Source: Onthophagus taurus (Eukaryota > Arthropoda > Insecta > Coleoptera > Scarabaeidae). Taken from it: a stretch of 64,000 nt of DNA. The stretch covers positions 28,954,001 through 29,018,000 of the forward strand of contig NC_091967.1 of the NCBI RefSeq assembly GCF_036711975.1. The letters are read 5' to 3'. Shown here in pieces: positions 1-8,543 of this stretch. Within the stretch, counting starts at the first letter, position 1; each line of letters opens with the position of its first letter. The position numbers and the translations under genes were made by a program. Below the pieces are notes generated by a model, which searched no databases, was not told where the DNA came from, and saw only the letters and a program-made list of their open reading frames with translations.

Positions 1-198
1 TCTATTTTCATTTGCATTTCTATTTGCATACACTGTCAATAAATCAAGGTGCGGCGAAGATTCGAGAAAATAAAATGCATAATATATTATTTGCATTGTA
101 TAACAACTTTATATTCGTCTAATTACGTATAAACGTTTAAGTTATTGTTGTTGTTGTGCAACACACATTCTAACATTTTTCAAGGTTGTTCCCGATGG

Positions 199-482
199 TA
201 TAAACGGTTAAAATTTTCATATAGAAGTCAGTTGTTACCTTCTACTACTGCTCACACCGCTCGCTCACGTTATAAAGCAACTCAAGCTAGTATGTCACGT
301 TTAAATCAGTTATAGAGCAGTATCAATTTGCTCCGAAGAAGAACATATCTGAATTAGAAGTGAATAAATTATATGTGATTTACGTCTGTGAAGCGGATTA
401 CATCATCTACATGGCGATCAGTTGTTGATTTGTGGGATGGTTTATTCGTATTTTTACCAAAACGTATCGCGGAGGTTTATTA
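199..482 (+). pseudogene. Broken copy of small Polinton-associated protein (twin of 38,014 gene)
   Basis: The stretch is clearly homologous to the intact gene at 38,014-38,328, including its promoter: a TATAAAC box at 199-205 and a TCAGT initiator at 228-232, spaced as in the intact copy. The ATG is at 292, but the eighth codon is TAG, further indels follow, and homology stops near 480 at the equivalent of the conserved FLPKRIAEV segment. It is therefore a pseudogene. The intact relative is a short, possibly ssDNA-binding protein of unknown biochemical role. Confidence 0.75.
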
Positions 483-860
483 ATCTAATTGTATTATTAA
501 ATTTATGTTTTAATTAATAAATTAATATTTATTTTTGTTTTTTTATTTTTTGTTCTGTTCAACTGCAATAAACTGGAAAGGTTTCGGTGGTTTATTGACT
601 TTAAAGTTTCTAGATTTCTCCTTGCAGCTATCAGTTCAATTCCTATAACAAGTAAGTATTATGTATATTTCGTTCGTCTACCGCCCATCAGGCAACACCA
701 AGCTTTGTGTCCTCATGTATCGACGATGACGTCATCGTGGTGTTAGATAGCAGCATTCAAATTTTCCGGAAAAAGAGGGTTCTTGGGACTTTAAAATGTG
801 GGCGTAGGGATAAAATGTGATTTCGGACTCCCCTATGTTAAATCTTATGGGATTTTGATT
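483..860. other. Noncoding spacer, nothing recognised
   Basis: AT-rich sequence with no convincing reading frame or repeat structure. It separates the broken small gene from the minisatellite. Confidence 0.5.
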
Positions 861-979
861 TAGAACGCCCAGACGCGCGCCATTTATCACTCAACGTTCC
901 ACCGCTAGGTGACACCAATTTTAAATTTACGCGCGCCATCTATCACCCAACCCCCTTACCGCGCCCTACGGAACTCTAA

Positions 980-1440
980 ACCGCTAAGTTCCACCATCCA
1001 CCGCTAGGTGGCGTCCCATGAAGTAGGCAACCAACATGACGTTAGTTCCACCACCCACCGCTAGGTGGCGTCCCATGAAGTAGGCAACCAACATGGCGTT
1101 AGTTCCACCACCCACCTTAGTTCCACCACCCACCGCTAGGTGGCGCCCCATGAAGTAGGCAACCAACATGACGTTAGTTCCACCACCCACCGCTAGGTGG
1201 CGTCCCATGAAGTAGGCAACCAACATGACGTTAGTTCCACCACCCACCTCAGTTCCACCACCCACCGCTAGGTGGCGTCCCATGAAGTAGGCAACCAACA
1301 TGGCGTTAGTTCCACCACCCACCGCTAGGTGGCGTCCCATGAAGTAGGCAACCAACCAACATGGCGTTAGTTCCACCACCCACCGCTAGGTGGTTAGTTC
1401 CGCTATCTACCGCTAGGTGGCGCCCCACGAGGTAGGCAAC
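980..1440. repeat. Minisatellite with alternating 57/75-bp units
   Basis: The marker AAGTAGGCAACCAACA recurs at 1021, 1078, 1153, 1210, 1285 and 1342, giving spacings 57, 75, 57, 75, 57. The longer unit contains an extra 18-bp TTAGTTCCACCACCCACC-type block, so the array has a 132-bp higher-order period. All periods are multiples of three, which leaves a repetitive frame open on the - strand; I take this as a by-product. The core CCACCGCTAGGTGGCG also occurs near 38,480-38,530 and inside the terminal palindrome of the element at 53,484. Confidence 0.9.
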
Positions 1441-1469
1441 CAACATTACATGCACGTACTGCGCATGCG

Positions 1470-1663
1470 CTGACGTCATATCCGCTTCACTGCGCATGCG
1501 CGAGGGAGGATCAGGATCACTTCCTGTCCAGAATCGGCCTTTTTACACTACTTAAAGCGCGCGTCATCAGTCAACGTAGCGGCAGTAGAAGACGATCCAT
1601 TCATCGATTATCACCAGTCAATCGAAGGTATTTAGTTCAGTTAGGATACGAAGTGTTAAAGTA
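1470..1663 (+). promoter_or_regulatory. Terminus-like motif and presumed capsid-gene promoter
   Basis: The stretch contains TGACGTCAT near 1471, CACTTCCTGTCC near 1520 and AGAATCGGCC...ACACTACT ending near 1547. This matches the right-terminus signature seen at 62,410-62,445 and near 38,910-38,945. After it come TCAGT-type initiator motifs and then the ATG at 1664. It could be a true element end or an internal copy acting as a promoter; the TIR at 53,484 also carries an inward-facing internal copy near 53,845-53,866. Confidence 0.45.
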
Positions 1664-2923
1664 ATGGACATTTTAAAAGTAACGGATAAGATAAAAACAG
1701 ATCACTCTATCGTAACTTATGAATTCCATTCGCATCAACCGTTTGGATCGACCACGTTCGATAACAATGACGAAATTAGAATTTCAATTCCGGAAATAGA
1801 TAATTATACTTTACCGAGCGAGAGTTATCTATACGTCGAGGGTAGCGTTCGTAAGTTAGCCGCGGACGGAAGTATAACAAAAGATGCCAGCGCAACGGGG
1901 CAATTGGTTAACAATACCGTTGCATTTATGTTTAGCGATATTCGATATCTTATTAACGGAGTACATGTTGATGGTGTGCGGAACGTCGGTATAAGCTCAT
2001 GCATGAAGGGTTATTTCTCATCTACACAGAACGAGGTGGTGAAATTAGAGAACGCCGGTTGGCACATAAAACCTTGGAAAGATGATATAGCGGGTGTTTC
2101 AAAGGCTTTAGATAAAAATGGAAATTTCGGTCTTAGCGTTCCGCTAAAAACGTTGCTAGGATTCGCAGAAGATTTCAGAAAAATCATGATGAACGTTCGA
2201 CAGGAACTTGTGCTAATTCGCGGACACGATGATACGGACGTCATCTTTCAACCAGCAGCCGCTCCGAACGACGAAAAATTGAAATTGATCATTAATAAAA
2301 TTATATGGAGAGTTCCTCACGTGGCGGTGGGACTACGCGAACAGTTGGCATTAACAAAACTATCAGAAAGAAACGTAGACATTCACGTTCCTTTTCGATC
2401 GTGGGAAATACACGAGTACCCTCAATTACCTCAAACTACGAAGCAATATTGGGCCGTCAAAACTGCTCCACAATTGGAAACGCCTAGATATATAATCATC
2501 GGATTTCAAACAAATCGAAAGGGTATTTTTAAAGGAAACATGGCATTATTTGATAATATAAACTTAACGAACGTAACCGTTTTCTTGAATGGAGAACGTT
2601 TTCCGTACGATAATTTGAATGTGGATTTTGATAACAATCACTATGCGATTTTGTATGATATGTATTCAAGATTTCAGCAAGCATACTACTATCAAGAAAG
2701 CGAACCTTTGTTTTCACTGGAAGAATTTAAAACTTACGCGCCGTTAATTGGAATCGATTGCACGTATCAACAGGAAGCAATACATAAAAGCGGAGTAGAA
2801 ATAAAAATCGAGTATTCAACGAAAAATCCAATTCCGGAGGGTACGACAGCTTACGCATTAATTCTGCATGACAGAGCATTTGTGTATTCGCCTCTTACGA
2901 AAATGGTTAAGCAATTAATATAG
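1664..2923 (+). CDS. Double-jelly-roll major capsid (hexon-like) protein
   Basis: A 419-residue protein that would form the hexagonal capsomers of a Polinton-type virion. The N-terminal region has the pattern of the insect Polinton double-jelly-roll family: an EIRISIPEIDNYTL strand followed by a PSESYLYVEG strand at about residues 37-60, with FSDIRYLINGV near residues 90-100. There is no signal peptide and no membrane segment. The start is the first ATG after the presumed initiator region, and the frame is open throughout. It lies directly upstream of two small conserved genes on the same strand. The family call is from remembered family patterns, not a search; the fold is inferred. Confidence 0.8.
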   Translation: MDILKVTDKIKTDHSIVTYEFHSHQPFGSTTFDNNDEIRISIPEIDNYTLPSESYLYVEGSVRKLAADGSITKDASATGQLVNNTVAFMFSDIRYLINGVHVDGVRNVGISSCMKGYFSSTQNEVVKLENAGWHIKPWKDDIAGVSKALDKNGNFGLSVPLKTLLGFAEDFRKIMMNVRQELVLIRGHDDTDVIFQPAAAPNDEKLKLIINKIIWRVPHVAVGLREQLALTKLSERNVDIHVPFRSWEIHEYPQLPQTTKQYWAVKTAPQLETPRYIIIGFQTNRKGIFKGNMALFDNINLTNVTVFLNGERFPYDNLNVDFDNNHYAILYDMYSRFQQAYYYQESEPLFSLEEFKTYAPLIGIDCTYQQEAIHKSGVEIKIEYSTKNPIPEGTTAYALILHDRAFVYSPLTKMVKQLI

Positions 2924-3001
2924 TGGTACTGTTGAAGCAACGTCATTTAGTGTATCTCTAAACATCGAAGGAAACGTTTGCATATAGTGGTATATTATAT
3001 T

Positions 3002-3481
3002 ATGGATATTATGGTTTTTCAAAGGGATTTTATTATTTTGGACATTCAAGGTTTCACGATAAACGATGAAGAATTTATCCCAAAAGAACTGGCTTCTTAC
3101 GACAGTAATCATTGTATAAGTCATTACGTGTTTCAATCTAGTCGAAGCTTTTCTTCACTATCTACCAAATTTCGCAATACGGCGAATTGGTTAATGAGTC
3201 ATCATCATTGTATTGATTGGAACGACGGGTTTGTTCCTGCGTCTCGTTTCGATGAGATCGTTTGTTATTTGTGTCGTTCGACAAAAGTAGCGTACGTAAA
3301 AGGACGTGAGAAAGCTACATTTTTAAGAAGAATTTTAATAATACCAGTAAAAGAATTGCCGGAAAATGAATGCAAATTGGAGGTTGGTGCGCCGATGTGT
3401 CCCTATCATAAAAAGAGACCAAGTATGTGCTCCTTATCGAATGTTTTTTATTTATTTTCATACGTATTCAGACATCTATAA
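3002..3481 (+). CDS. Conserved Polinton-associated protein, possible RNase H-fold
   Basis: A 159-residue protein; I start it at the ATG at 3002 because the frame upstream opens only from a non-ATG codon. It resembles a protein common in insect Polintons: a DIQGF strand near residue 13, a conserved NTANWLMSHHHCIDWNDGFVP segment in the middle, a YVKGREKA segment, and a C-terminal Cys/His cluster (CPYHKKRPSMC) before SLSNVFYL. The acidic strand and overall layout suggest an RNase H-like or exonuclease fold, but I cannot show catalytic residues. It lies 78 bp after the capsid gene. Confidence 0.6.
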   Translation: MDIMVFQRDFIILDIQGFTINDEEFIPKELASYDSNHCISHYVFQSSRSFSSLSTKFRNTANWLMSHHHCIDWNDGFVPASRFDEIVCYLCRSTKVAYVKGREKATFLRRILIIPVKELPENECKLEVGAPMCPYHKKRPSMCSLSNVFYLFSYVFRHL

Positions 3482-3537
3482 CTGTATGTAAACGAATTGA
3501 GAAAGGCAGACGGGTAGAAGCGGTAGAGCAGTTCAAG

Positions 3538-3870
3538 ATGGAACGTCTTTGGCGGTTAGTTACCAGATTGGGACTTTCAACTTTTATAATTAATAAAGTG
3601 TGGGATATTATGGAAAGATACGAATCTGATTTATCTTTTGCGAATATTAAAAACTACGAATTATGTTATTTACCAATCGATTATTATATCAATAAAGTAA
3701 AGCCATTAGATTTGGCGGCGGTTTGGTTTAAATTACCGTTGAAGTATAGAAACGATGAGCGATTACAAAGCAAGCTGCCCTGTTTTGAACATTATAATTT
3801 GCCTCATTGGGAAACGCATATTGATGGTCCACCATCGGCAAGAAAGGATTGTTCTTTATGTATGGTTTAG
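3538..3870 (+). CDS. Small Cys/His-tailed protein, Polinton-associated
   Basis: A 110-residue protein starting at the ATG at 3538. A longer frame is open from 3427 but would overlap the previous gene. The choice is supported by a homologue of 111 residues at 36,564-36,899: both end in a conserved tail (CFEHYNLPHWETHIDG and CWKHFNLPTQNTHVDG) followed by two closely spaced cysteines (DCSLC and RCPSC). The tail may bind zinc. The function is unknown. Poly-A-like AATAAAA follows near 3910. Confidence 0.65.
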   Translation: MERLWRLVTRLGLSTFIINKVWDIMERYESDLSFANIKNYELCYLPIDYYINKVKPLDLAAVWFKLPLKYRNDERLQSKLPCFEHYNLPHWETHIDGPPSARKDCSLCMV

Positions 3871-4039
3871 TATATAAACATTGTCAGTTATAGATTGTAA
3901 ATTAATAATAATAATAAAAGATTGTAAAAAGTGTAAAAAGTTGTTTTAATTTAAAAGAAAAAATAGTTAATCTAAATGAATACATGGTATGTATACATTG
4001 GGTTGGGTTGGTATGACTTGGGTTGTACATTGAAAAAGT

Positions 4040-4375
4040 ATTAAATTGGAAGAAAAAAAGGAAGAAAGAAAGGGGAAAAAAGGAAGAAAAAAAAAAAAAG
4101 AAAAAAAAAGAAAAAGGGAAAAGGATTGTTTATTGAAGCTCCTCCTATGCTCCTCCCATGCTCCTCCTCAGGCTCCTCCCAAAGTGGAGATGGAAGAGTG
4201 GGGATGGGAGTGGGGGAAATCTAAAATTCCCCCCCCGGTTGCCAGGAAAGTAGAGCCAGAAAAAAAGTACCCCCACTCTAACTCCGCCCATTCCCCACTC
4301 CTCCCCACTCCTCCCCCTAAGAAGGCACCTCCCAGCCTTTGAAAGTCACTTAAGTGTTTGTGTTCTTCAGTTTTT
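4040..4375 (+). promoter_or_regulatory. Purine/pyrimidine tracts and CT-rich putative promoter
   Basis: A run of A/G (about 4,045-4,125) is followed by repeated CTCCTCCC and CTCCGCCC motifs, then AAAGTCACTTAAGTG and TCTTCAGTTTTTTG at about 4,360-4,375, an initiator-like TCAGTT immediately before the first splice donor. The open frame across 4,046-4,342 is low-complexity and probably not coding. I infer that transcription of the mini-intron array starts here. Confidence 0.45.
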
Positions 4376-5065
4376 TGGTAAGTACAACCTTCTTTATTAT
4401 CATGTTTATATAACGTTCATTTTCTCTCCATCACTACAGCTCTTTCTACAACTTTCTCTTTTTTGGTGAGTAAAACTATATTTGTTTTGCATGTTTATAT
4501 AATATTTAAAATTGTTTTTTCCACTCCTAGACATCCTTGCTCATTCAGCTTTCTCTTTTTTTGCTGTGTTTTATTTGGTAAGTAACCTTTTCTACTTCCA
4601 TGTTTATATAATATATTCTTGCTTTATTTCATCATGACAGCTCGTTCTACTTTGTTTTTGTGAGTACAACTTGTTTATTTGTTTGTTATGTTAAATTGAT
4701 ATTTTTTTCCCAATTCCTACAGGAGCTTACTGCTGATCAGTTCGATTAGACCGATCAGTTTTTAACATCGTAATTTCAGCAACTTTTTTCTGGTAAGTAT
4801 AGTCTCCTTTCTTGACATATATTGTTTTTAATCTTGTGTTTTTCATTCCTATAGCTCCTTCTATTTTTTCAAGTTAACTTTTATTGGTAAGCATAACTTT
4901 ATTTTTTCGAACGTTTTATCATTCATATCCTATCATTTAGCACTTTGTTGACAAGCACCCTCTGCAGTTAGATTTTAACGTGCAACTGTATTTTTCATCA
5001 AGCGATGTAAGTATACATGTTTTTTTTATTAAAATAAAATTAATTAATTTTCTTTTCTTATCAAG
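4364..5065 (+). other. Array of seven consecutive mini-introns in a 5' leader
   Basis: Seven donor/acceptor pairs follow one another. Donors (GTAAGT, GTGAGT, GTGAGT or GTAAGC types) lie near 4378, 4465, 4578, 4660, 4793, 4886 and 5007. Acceptors preceded by pyrimidines (CTACAG, TCCTAG, TGACAG, CTACAG, CTATAG, ATTTAG, ATCAAG) lie near 4440, 4531, 4641, 4724, 4855, 4941 and 5065. Introns are about 55-75 bp and exons about 20-70 bp. Several introns share ATGTTTATATAA, and the exons share CTTTCT/TTCTAC/TTTTTG wording, so the array grew by duplication. The last acceptor abuts the ATG at 5066. Confidence 0.7.
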
Positions 5066-6058
5066 ATGTCTCAAGACGGTTTTAGTCAAATTGATTTAAC
5101 TGCTCCGGGTTTCGCCAGCCAGGAATCCTTTCTGTTAAACAGTTTTGACATAAACCTGTTGAACATGTCGACTGTTGAGAAGGCTCTGGATCCAAACGTG
5201 CAGCCTAATGAGCAGCCGATGGATCCAAACGTTGAATCTAATGTGCAGCAAGCTACGGCGCTTCCAAACATCGCAGGTTCCTCGAAAGTCGACGATAAGA
5301 ATGTGAAACACCTTTCACTTTCACTTCGTCGAAAGTCGGGGAACCGTGAACACCGGAAGAAGGGTGCAGGTGTGTGGTTACCGCCAGATAAGTATAGAGA
5401 GCTTCGACGGGAGACCCGTGCTCGTTCGCGAAGTACCAAACACAAGCGTGTGTCAGTTGAACCTGCGACTCTGTCAAAGGTTGAAGTGACACACTCGGAA
5501 GTGGCTAGCGGCGATGAGTCCAACGACTCTCTTTCTTTAATGGCGGTATCCCAACACTGCACCGAAAACCGGACATACCTTAAAGCTATTAATGCAGCTT
5601 TTGTTTCTAAGGCTTCTTCTTCTAAGGCTTCTTCTTCTAAAGCTTCGTCGATTCCCACTCCCCCTACTAACATAAACATTCCTACCATAGAAATTCCCTT
5701 ATTAAGCCCGAAAGTACAAATATTAAGGGTGGACACAATTCCCGCTACTTCAGTCATTTCCGATGTACCTGCCAGCCTTTTTTCAAATGCAATGTGTGCA
5801 GCAGTAGAAACAACCAAAGAGGAGATTTTGACCGAAATTAATATTTTGTATCAAAATTTTTATAAAGACCTTCATGCAAAGGTACTTCAATTGCAGACCT
5901 CTTTGAGAGAACTTGCACAGTTTAGGGAAGGGCTGGCGTCGAGTTCTAACCACTCTTTAACAACGTCACTCGACATCACCGTTGCAACATTAACCGTTGA
6001 AATGAAAAAAGCAGAATTCATTTTGTCTTCTTTACATACTAATAACTTCCCTTCCTAG
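5066..6058 (+). CDS. Ser-rich protein of unknown function in the Polinton
   Basis: A 330-residue frame whose ATG directly follows the final acceptor of the mini-intron array. From the N-terminus: an acidic/Asn-rich segment; a basic region with an RRKSGNREHRKKG stretch and an RRETRARSRSTKHKR stretch (residues about 85-130, possible nuclear signal or nucleic-acid contact); a Ser/Lys repeat (SKASS three times, about residues 180-195); and a helical C-terminal 100 residues with heptad-like leucines. I recognise no family. The leader suggests alternative splicing. It is followed after 8 bp by a small spliced gene. Confidence 0.55.
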   Translation: MSQDGFSQIDLTAPGFASQESFLLNSFDINLLNMSTVEKALDPNVQPNEQPMDPNVESNVQQATALPNIAGSSKVDDKNVKHLSLSLRRKSGNREHRKKGAGVWLPPDKYRELRRETRARSRSTKHKRVSVEPATLSKVEVTHSEVASGDESNDSLSLMAVSQHCTENRTYLKAINAAFVSKASSSKASSSKASSIPTPPTNINIPTIEIPLLSPKVQILRVDTIPATSVISDVPASLFSNAMCAAVETTKEEILTEINILYQNFYKDLHAKVLQLQTSLRELAQFREGLASSSNHSLTTSLDITVATLTVEMKKAEFILSSLHTNNFPS

Positions 6059-6066
6059 CTAAAAAG

Positions 6067-6378
6067 ATGTCCGGTAGCAACAACTTCGGGAGGGTGCTCA
6101 CGTTGGAGCGAAGAGTTGCGTCATTGGAGGTCAAAGTAGATACCCTGTTTCAGCTGGTAGGCTATATCTATAATCTTTTTTGCACGTTTTTAATTTCATA
6201 ATCTTCTTAGGTAAACAGTATTGTCTCAGAGTCGGCAGTGGTGAGAGGGCAGGTGCATGTTCAAAACATGCACATACACCATTGTTCGACTGGGATAGAA
6301 CCTCCGACACCGACACCTGCAGCGCCTCCGCCCCCGTATGAAGTGCGGGATGAGCAGGAAGAGGAGGAGGAGTGGTAA
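6067..6378 (+). CDS. Small spliced coiled-coil protein with PPxY late-domain motif
   Basis: Too short for a single open frame but convincing as two exons: 6067-6156 (30 codons) and 6211-6378, with a 54-bp intron (GTAGGC ... TTCTTAG) in phase 0, giving 85 residues. Exon 1 encodes a short amphipathic helix (VLTLERRVASLEVKVDTLF). Exon 2 contains a proline stretch ending APPPPYEV and an acidic tail EEEEEW. PPPY is the classic PPxY motif that binds WW domains of NEDD4-type ubiquitin ligases and is used by virion proteins of several virus groups. A minor virion role is inferred. Confidence 0.6.
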
Positions 6379-6397
6379 CCATTTTTCCTCCTCTTCC

Positions 6398-6430
6398 TTA
6401 GGTTAGGTTAGGTTAGGTTATGTTAGGTTA
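6398..6430. repeat. Short TTAGG-type run
   Basis: Four perfect TTAGG units, one TTATG variant and one more TTAGG lie just after the stop of the small spliced gene. TTAGG is the common insect telomere repeat, but such short interstitial runs are also widely dispersed, so this is not evidence for a telomere. Confidence 0.6.
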
Positions 6431-6559
6431 AATGGTTAAGGTATTATACTTATTATTATTATTATTATTATTATTATTCTTCTTCTTAAATATATGTATA
6501 TATAGTTTCTTTTGCTATATTTTCATTCAGTCTTATCCAATTCATTTAGTACGAGAATC

Positions 6560-7471
6560 ATGATCGACGAGAAATTAAAATGTTTACCGCAACTTCTAAC
6601 ACTGCCTATAGTAAATTTTAGTAATGGTTCGGTCGAAGAACACTTTACAAGACACAGCAATTTATTTGGTGGAAAATGTAAGCGAGGTTTAATTGTAGGA
6701 CCCTCAGGTGTCGGAAAAACAAATGCTATGTTATCGCTTTTAATTGCACGTAATGGGTTGCGCTTCCTAAACTTGTACTTATGCTCTAATTCGTTATACC
6801 AAAATAAGTACGATTTTTTAAGACGTTTAATTGAACCTATAAAAGATTGCGGTTACTATGAATTTTCTAATATAGACGAGTTCATTCGACCGGAAGATGC
6901 GAAAGAATATTCGGTAGTCGTATTTGACGATGTTTCCTGTACAGGTCAAAATGTCATTAAGGAATTTTTTTCGTATGGTCGACATAAAAACATTGATTGT
7001 TTTCTAATTTGTCAAAGTTATAGTGCAATTCCAAAACAATTAGTTCGCGATAATTGTAACTTTTTGGTGTTATTTAAACAAGACTTAACAAATTTAAAAC
7101 ACGTATTTGAAGATCACATAATGAGCGATATGGAGTTTCATCGGCTAAAGGAAATTAGCGATGCTTGTTGGGAGAATAGACACGGCATCCTAGTTATTGA
7201 TTTAGATTGTAGTGTATCTAAGGGACGTTACCGTAAGGGTTTTGATAAATTCATAAGTTTAAAACTAACGACTTCAGCTGTACAGTTCGTAGTAACTTCA
7301 CATACATCATACAATGAACAAGACGATAGCTGCAGAACTTATCGCGGCACGAGAAGTCGTGAGAGACAAAATTCGTTCTTTAAAAGAAGACTTAGAGGAG
7401 TCAAGGATTCGGTCGGAAACCGCATATGCACCCATCGCAAGGCCCTTACAGGATATTGTCGCAAAACTTGA
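6560..7471 (+). CDS. FtsK/HerA-type genome-packaging ATPase
   Basis: A 303-residue protein starting at the ATG at 6560; the frame extends upstream only from a non-ATG codon. Walker A GPSGVGKT is at about residues 47-54, and a Walker B strand VVVFDDVSC is at about 119-127. A conserved FLICQSYSAIPKQLVRDN segment (arginine-finger-like region) follows, then the RYRKGFDKF motif that usually closes this family. It would pump DNA into the capsid. Oddity: after that motif about 60 extra codons overlap the start of the next gene by 158 bp in another frame, so the true end may come earlier, through an unseen intron or a lost stop. Confidence 0.85.
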   Translation: MIDEKLKCLPQLLTLPIVNFSNGSVEEHFTRHSNLFGGKCKRGLIVGPSGVGKTNAMLSLLIARNGLRFLNLYLCSNSLYQNKYDFLRRLIEPIKDCGYYEFSNIDEFIRPEDAKEYSVVVFDDVSCTGQNVIKEFFSYGRHKNIDCFLICQSYSAIPKQLVRDNCNFLVLFKQDLTNLKHVFEDHIMSDMEFHRLKEISDACWENRHGILVIDLDCSVSKGRYRKGFDKFISLKLTTSAVQFVVTSHTSYNEQDDSCRTYRGTRSRERQNSFFKRRLRGVKDSVGNRICTHRKALTGYCRKT

Positions 7472-8474
7472 CACTGCGCCTTTACTATCCATTCCAAAAC
7501 GAAGTTTATCTCCAAAAGAAGAAAAATTGATATCTAAGATACAACGCTACTCGCCGGATATTTCTGACGTACCAGCTAAAACCGAGACCGAATATTTTAT
7601 TCGAAAACCGAAAGTTCCATTAAAAGAACAACGACGAAAATTTGCTACATCGACTCCTGAAAAAAGGTTGGTATCTTCTCCCACGTCTTCTCCTCTTGGT
7701 CCATTAGCTCATGCAGAAGAAGAAGTATATGAAGTTCCGCCGGGCGAAGAAGAACTCCTCGATTCTAGCGAGGATACCGGAGCTCTTATTTCGGACGCAC
7801 ATAATCGAATAGAACGACTTAAAGATGAAATAGAAGAAAGATTGGAGTCTCCAGAGGTACAAGCCGCTTTGAGTCAGTTTCATCCTTTGCCCAGAACGTA
7901 TATTGTTGGTTTAACAACTGATTTAAAAGATGATTATGATCGTTTATACGGTGTTCGCGAAACTCCCGAAGGTTTCTACATTGGAGTCAGTCCTGTTCAC
8001 TTTGAGGATCAGGATATTCACGTTGGAAACTTCAAATATACGGGAACCGTTGGTTTATATGATTTACTATTTAAAAACGAACCGGGCAAATTTACAATTC
8101 AGGACATGCGCAACTACAAAGATATCTTACTACGTTCAAATGCTCCGTACATTAATTACATTCCAGAGGCAGGTATGACTACTGAGGACGACAGTGGGAA
8201 ATTTCAGAATATTATCAAGCCTATCGTTGAAGGTAACAAACCCAAGGTGCATTGGGCTAAATACTGGCCGAATCCGAAGAAAAAAGTCGGTGGTGCATTA
8301 CAAAAACAAGTCGTTCCTGGGGCTCTTATCGAATACGAGTATTGGGACGATCCCAACGAACTTGTCGACAGACTGCGTTTGTTGATGGCCTCGCAAACTG
8401 CAGGTCATTCTGCACATGTCAATGAAATATCATCAATAATATCGGAGCTAACAGAGGCCGAGATTATACGTTAA
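7314..8474 (+). CDS. Conserved Polinton structural-type protein (DUF8207-like)
   Basis: A 386-residue protein. Residues about 1-45 form a charged coiled coil; about 60-170 is a disordered, Pro/Ser/Glu-rich linker; a second coiled-coil stretch lies near 155-190. The C-terminal half has the pattern shared by many insect Polinton proteins: DRLYGVRETPEGFYIG, then an FKYTGTVGLYDLLFK segment, then YKDILLRSNAPYINYIP. I believe this corresponds to the domain catalogued as DUF8207, from memory. A scaffold or minor capsid role is inferred from its position between the ATPase and the integrase. It overlaps the ATPase frame by 158 bp. Confidence 0.65.
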   Translation: MNKTIAAELIAAREVVRDKIRSLKEDLEESRIRSETAYAPIARPLQDIVAKLDTAPLLSIPKRSLSPKEEKLISKIQRYSPDISDVPAKTETEYFIRKPKVPLKEQRRKFATSTPEKRLVSSPTSSPLGPLAHAEEEVYEVPPGEEELLDSSEDTGALISDAHNRIERLKDEIEERLESPEVQAALSQFHPLPRTYIVGLTTDLKDDYDRLYGVRETPEGFYIGVSPVHFEDQDIHVGNFKYTGTVGLYDLLFKNEPGKFTIQDMRNYKDILLRSNAPYINYIPEAGMTTEDDSGKFQNIIKPIVEGNKPKVHWAKYWPNPKKKVGGALQKQVVPGALIEYEYWDDPNELVDRLRLLMASQTAGHSAHVNEISSIISELTEAEIIR

Positions 8475-8543
8475 AATATTATCATAAATATACGACTCTC
8501 ACATTTTTTGTTTTAAAACACCGACGTTTGTGAACTAGAGCAG

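Noticed and set aside
980-1440. Possible CRISPR-like array
   Set aside because: Units are long, contiguous and repeat their whole length; no unique spacers, and the context is a eukaryotic transposon.
984-1497. Open frames on the - strand encoding a repeated MLVAYFMGRHLAVGGGT-type peptide
   Set aside because: They follow from a minisatellite whose periods are multiples of three; no start context, promoter or non-repetitive part.
1639-1644. AGTTAG near 1,639 as the left target duplication of the Polinton ending at 14,574
   Set aside because: It matches the 6 bp after 14,574, but no AGTAGTATAG-type start follows it, so I treat it as coincidence.
4046-4342. 98-codon Lys/Glu-rich then Pro-rich frame
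   Set aside because: Low-complexity purine tract followed by a CT-rich promoter-like stretch; better explained as regulatory sequence.
5086-5817. 243-codon frame on the opposite strand of the 5066 gene
   Set aside because: Shadow frame; the + strand frame has the splice-linked start and a sensible layout.
6398-6430. Telomere or telomere-associated insertion
   Set aside because: Only about six TTAGG-like units in the middle of a Polinton; too short and interstitial.
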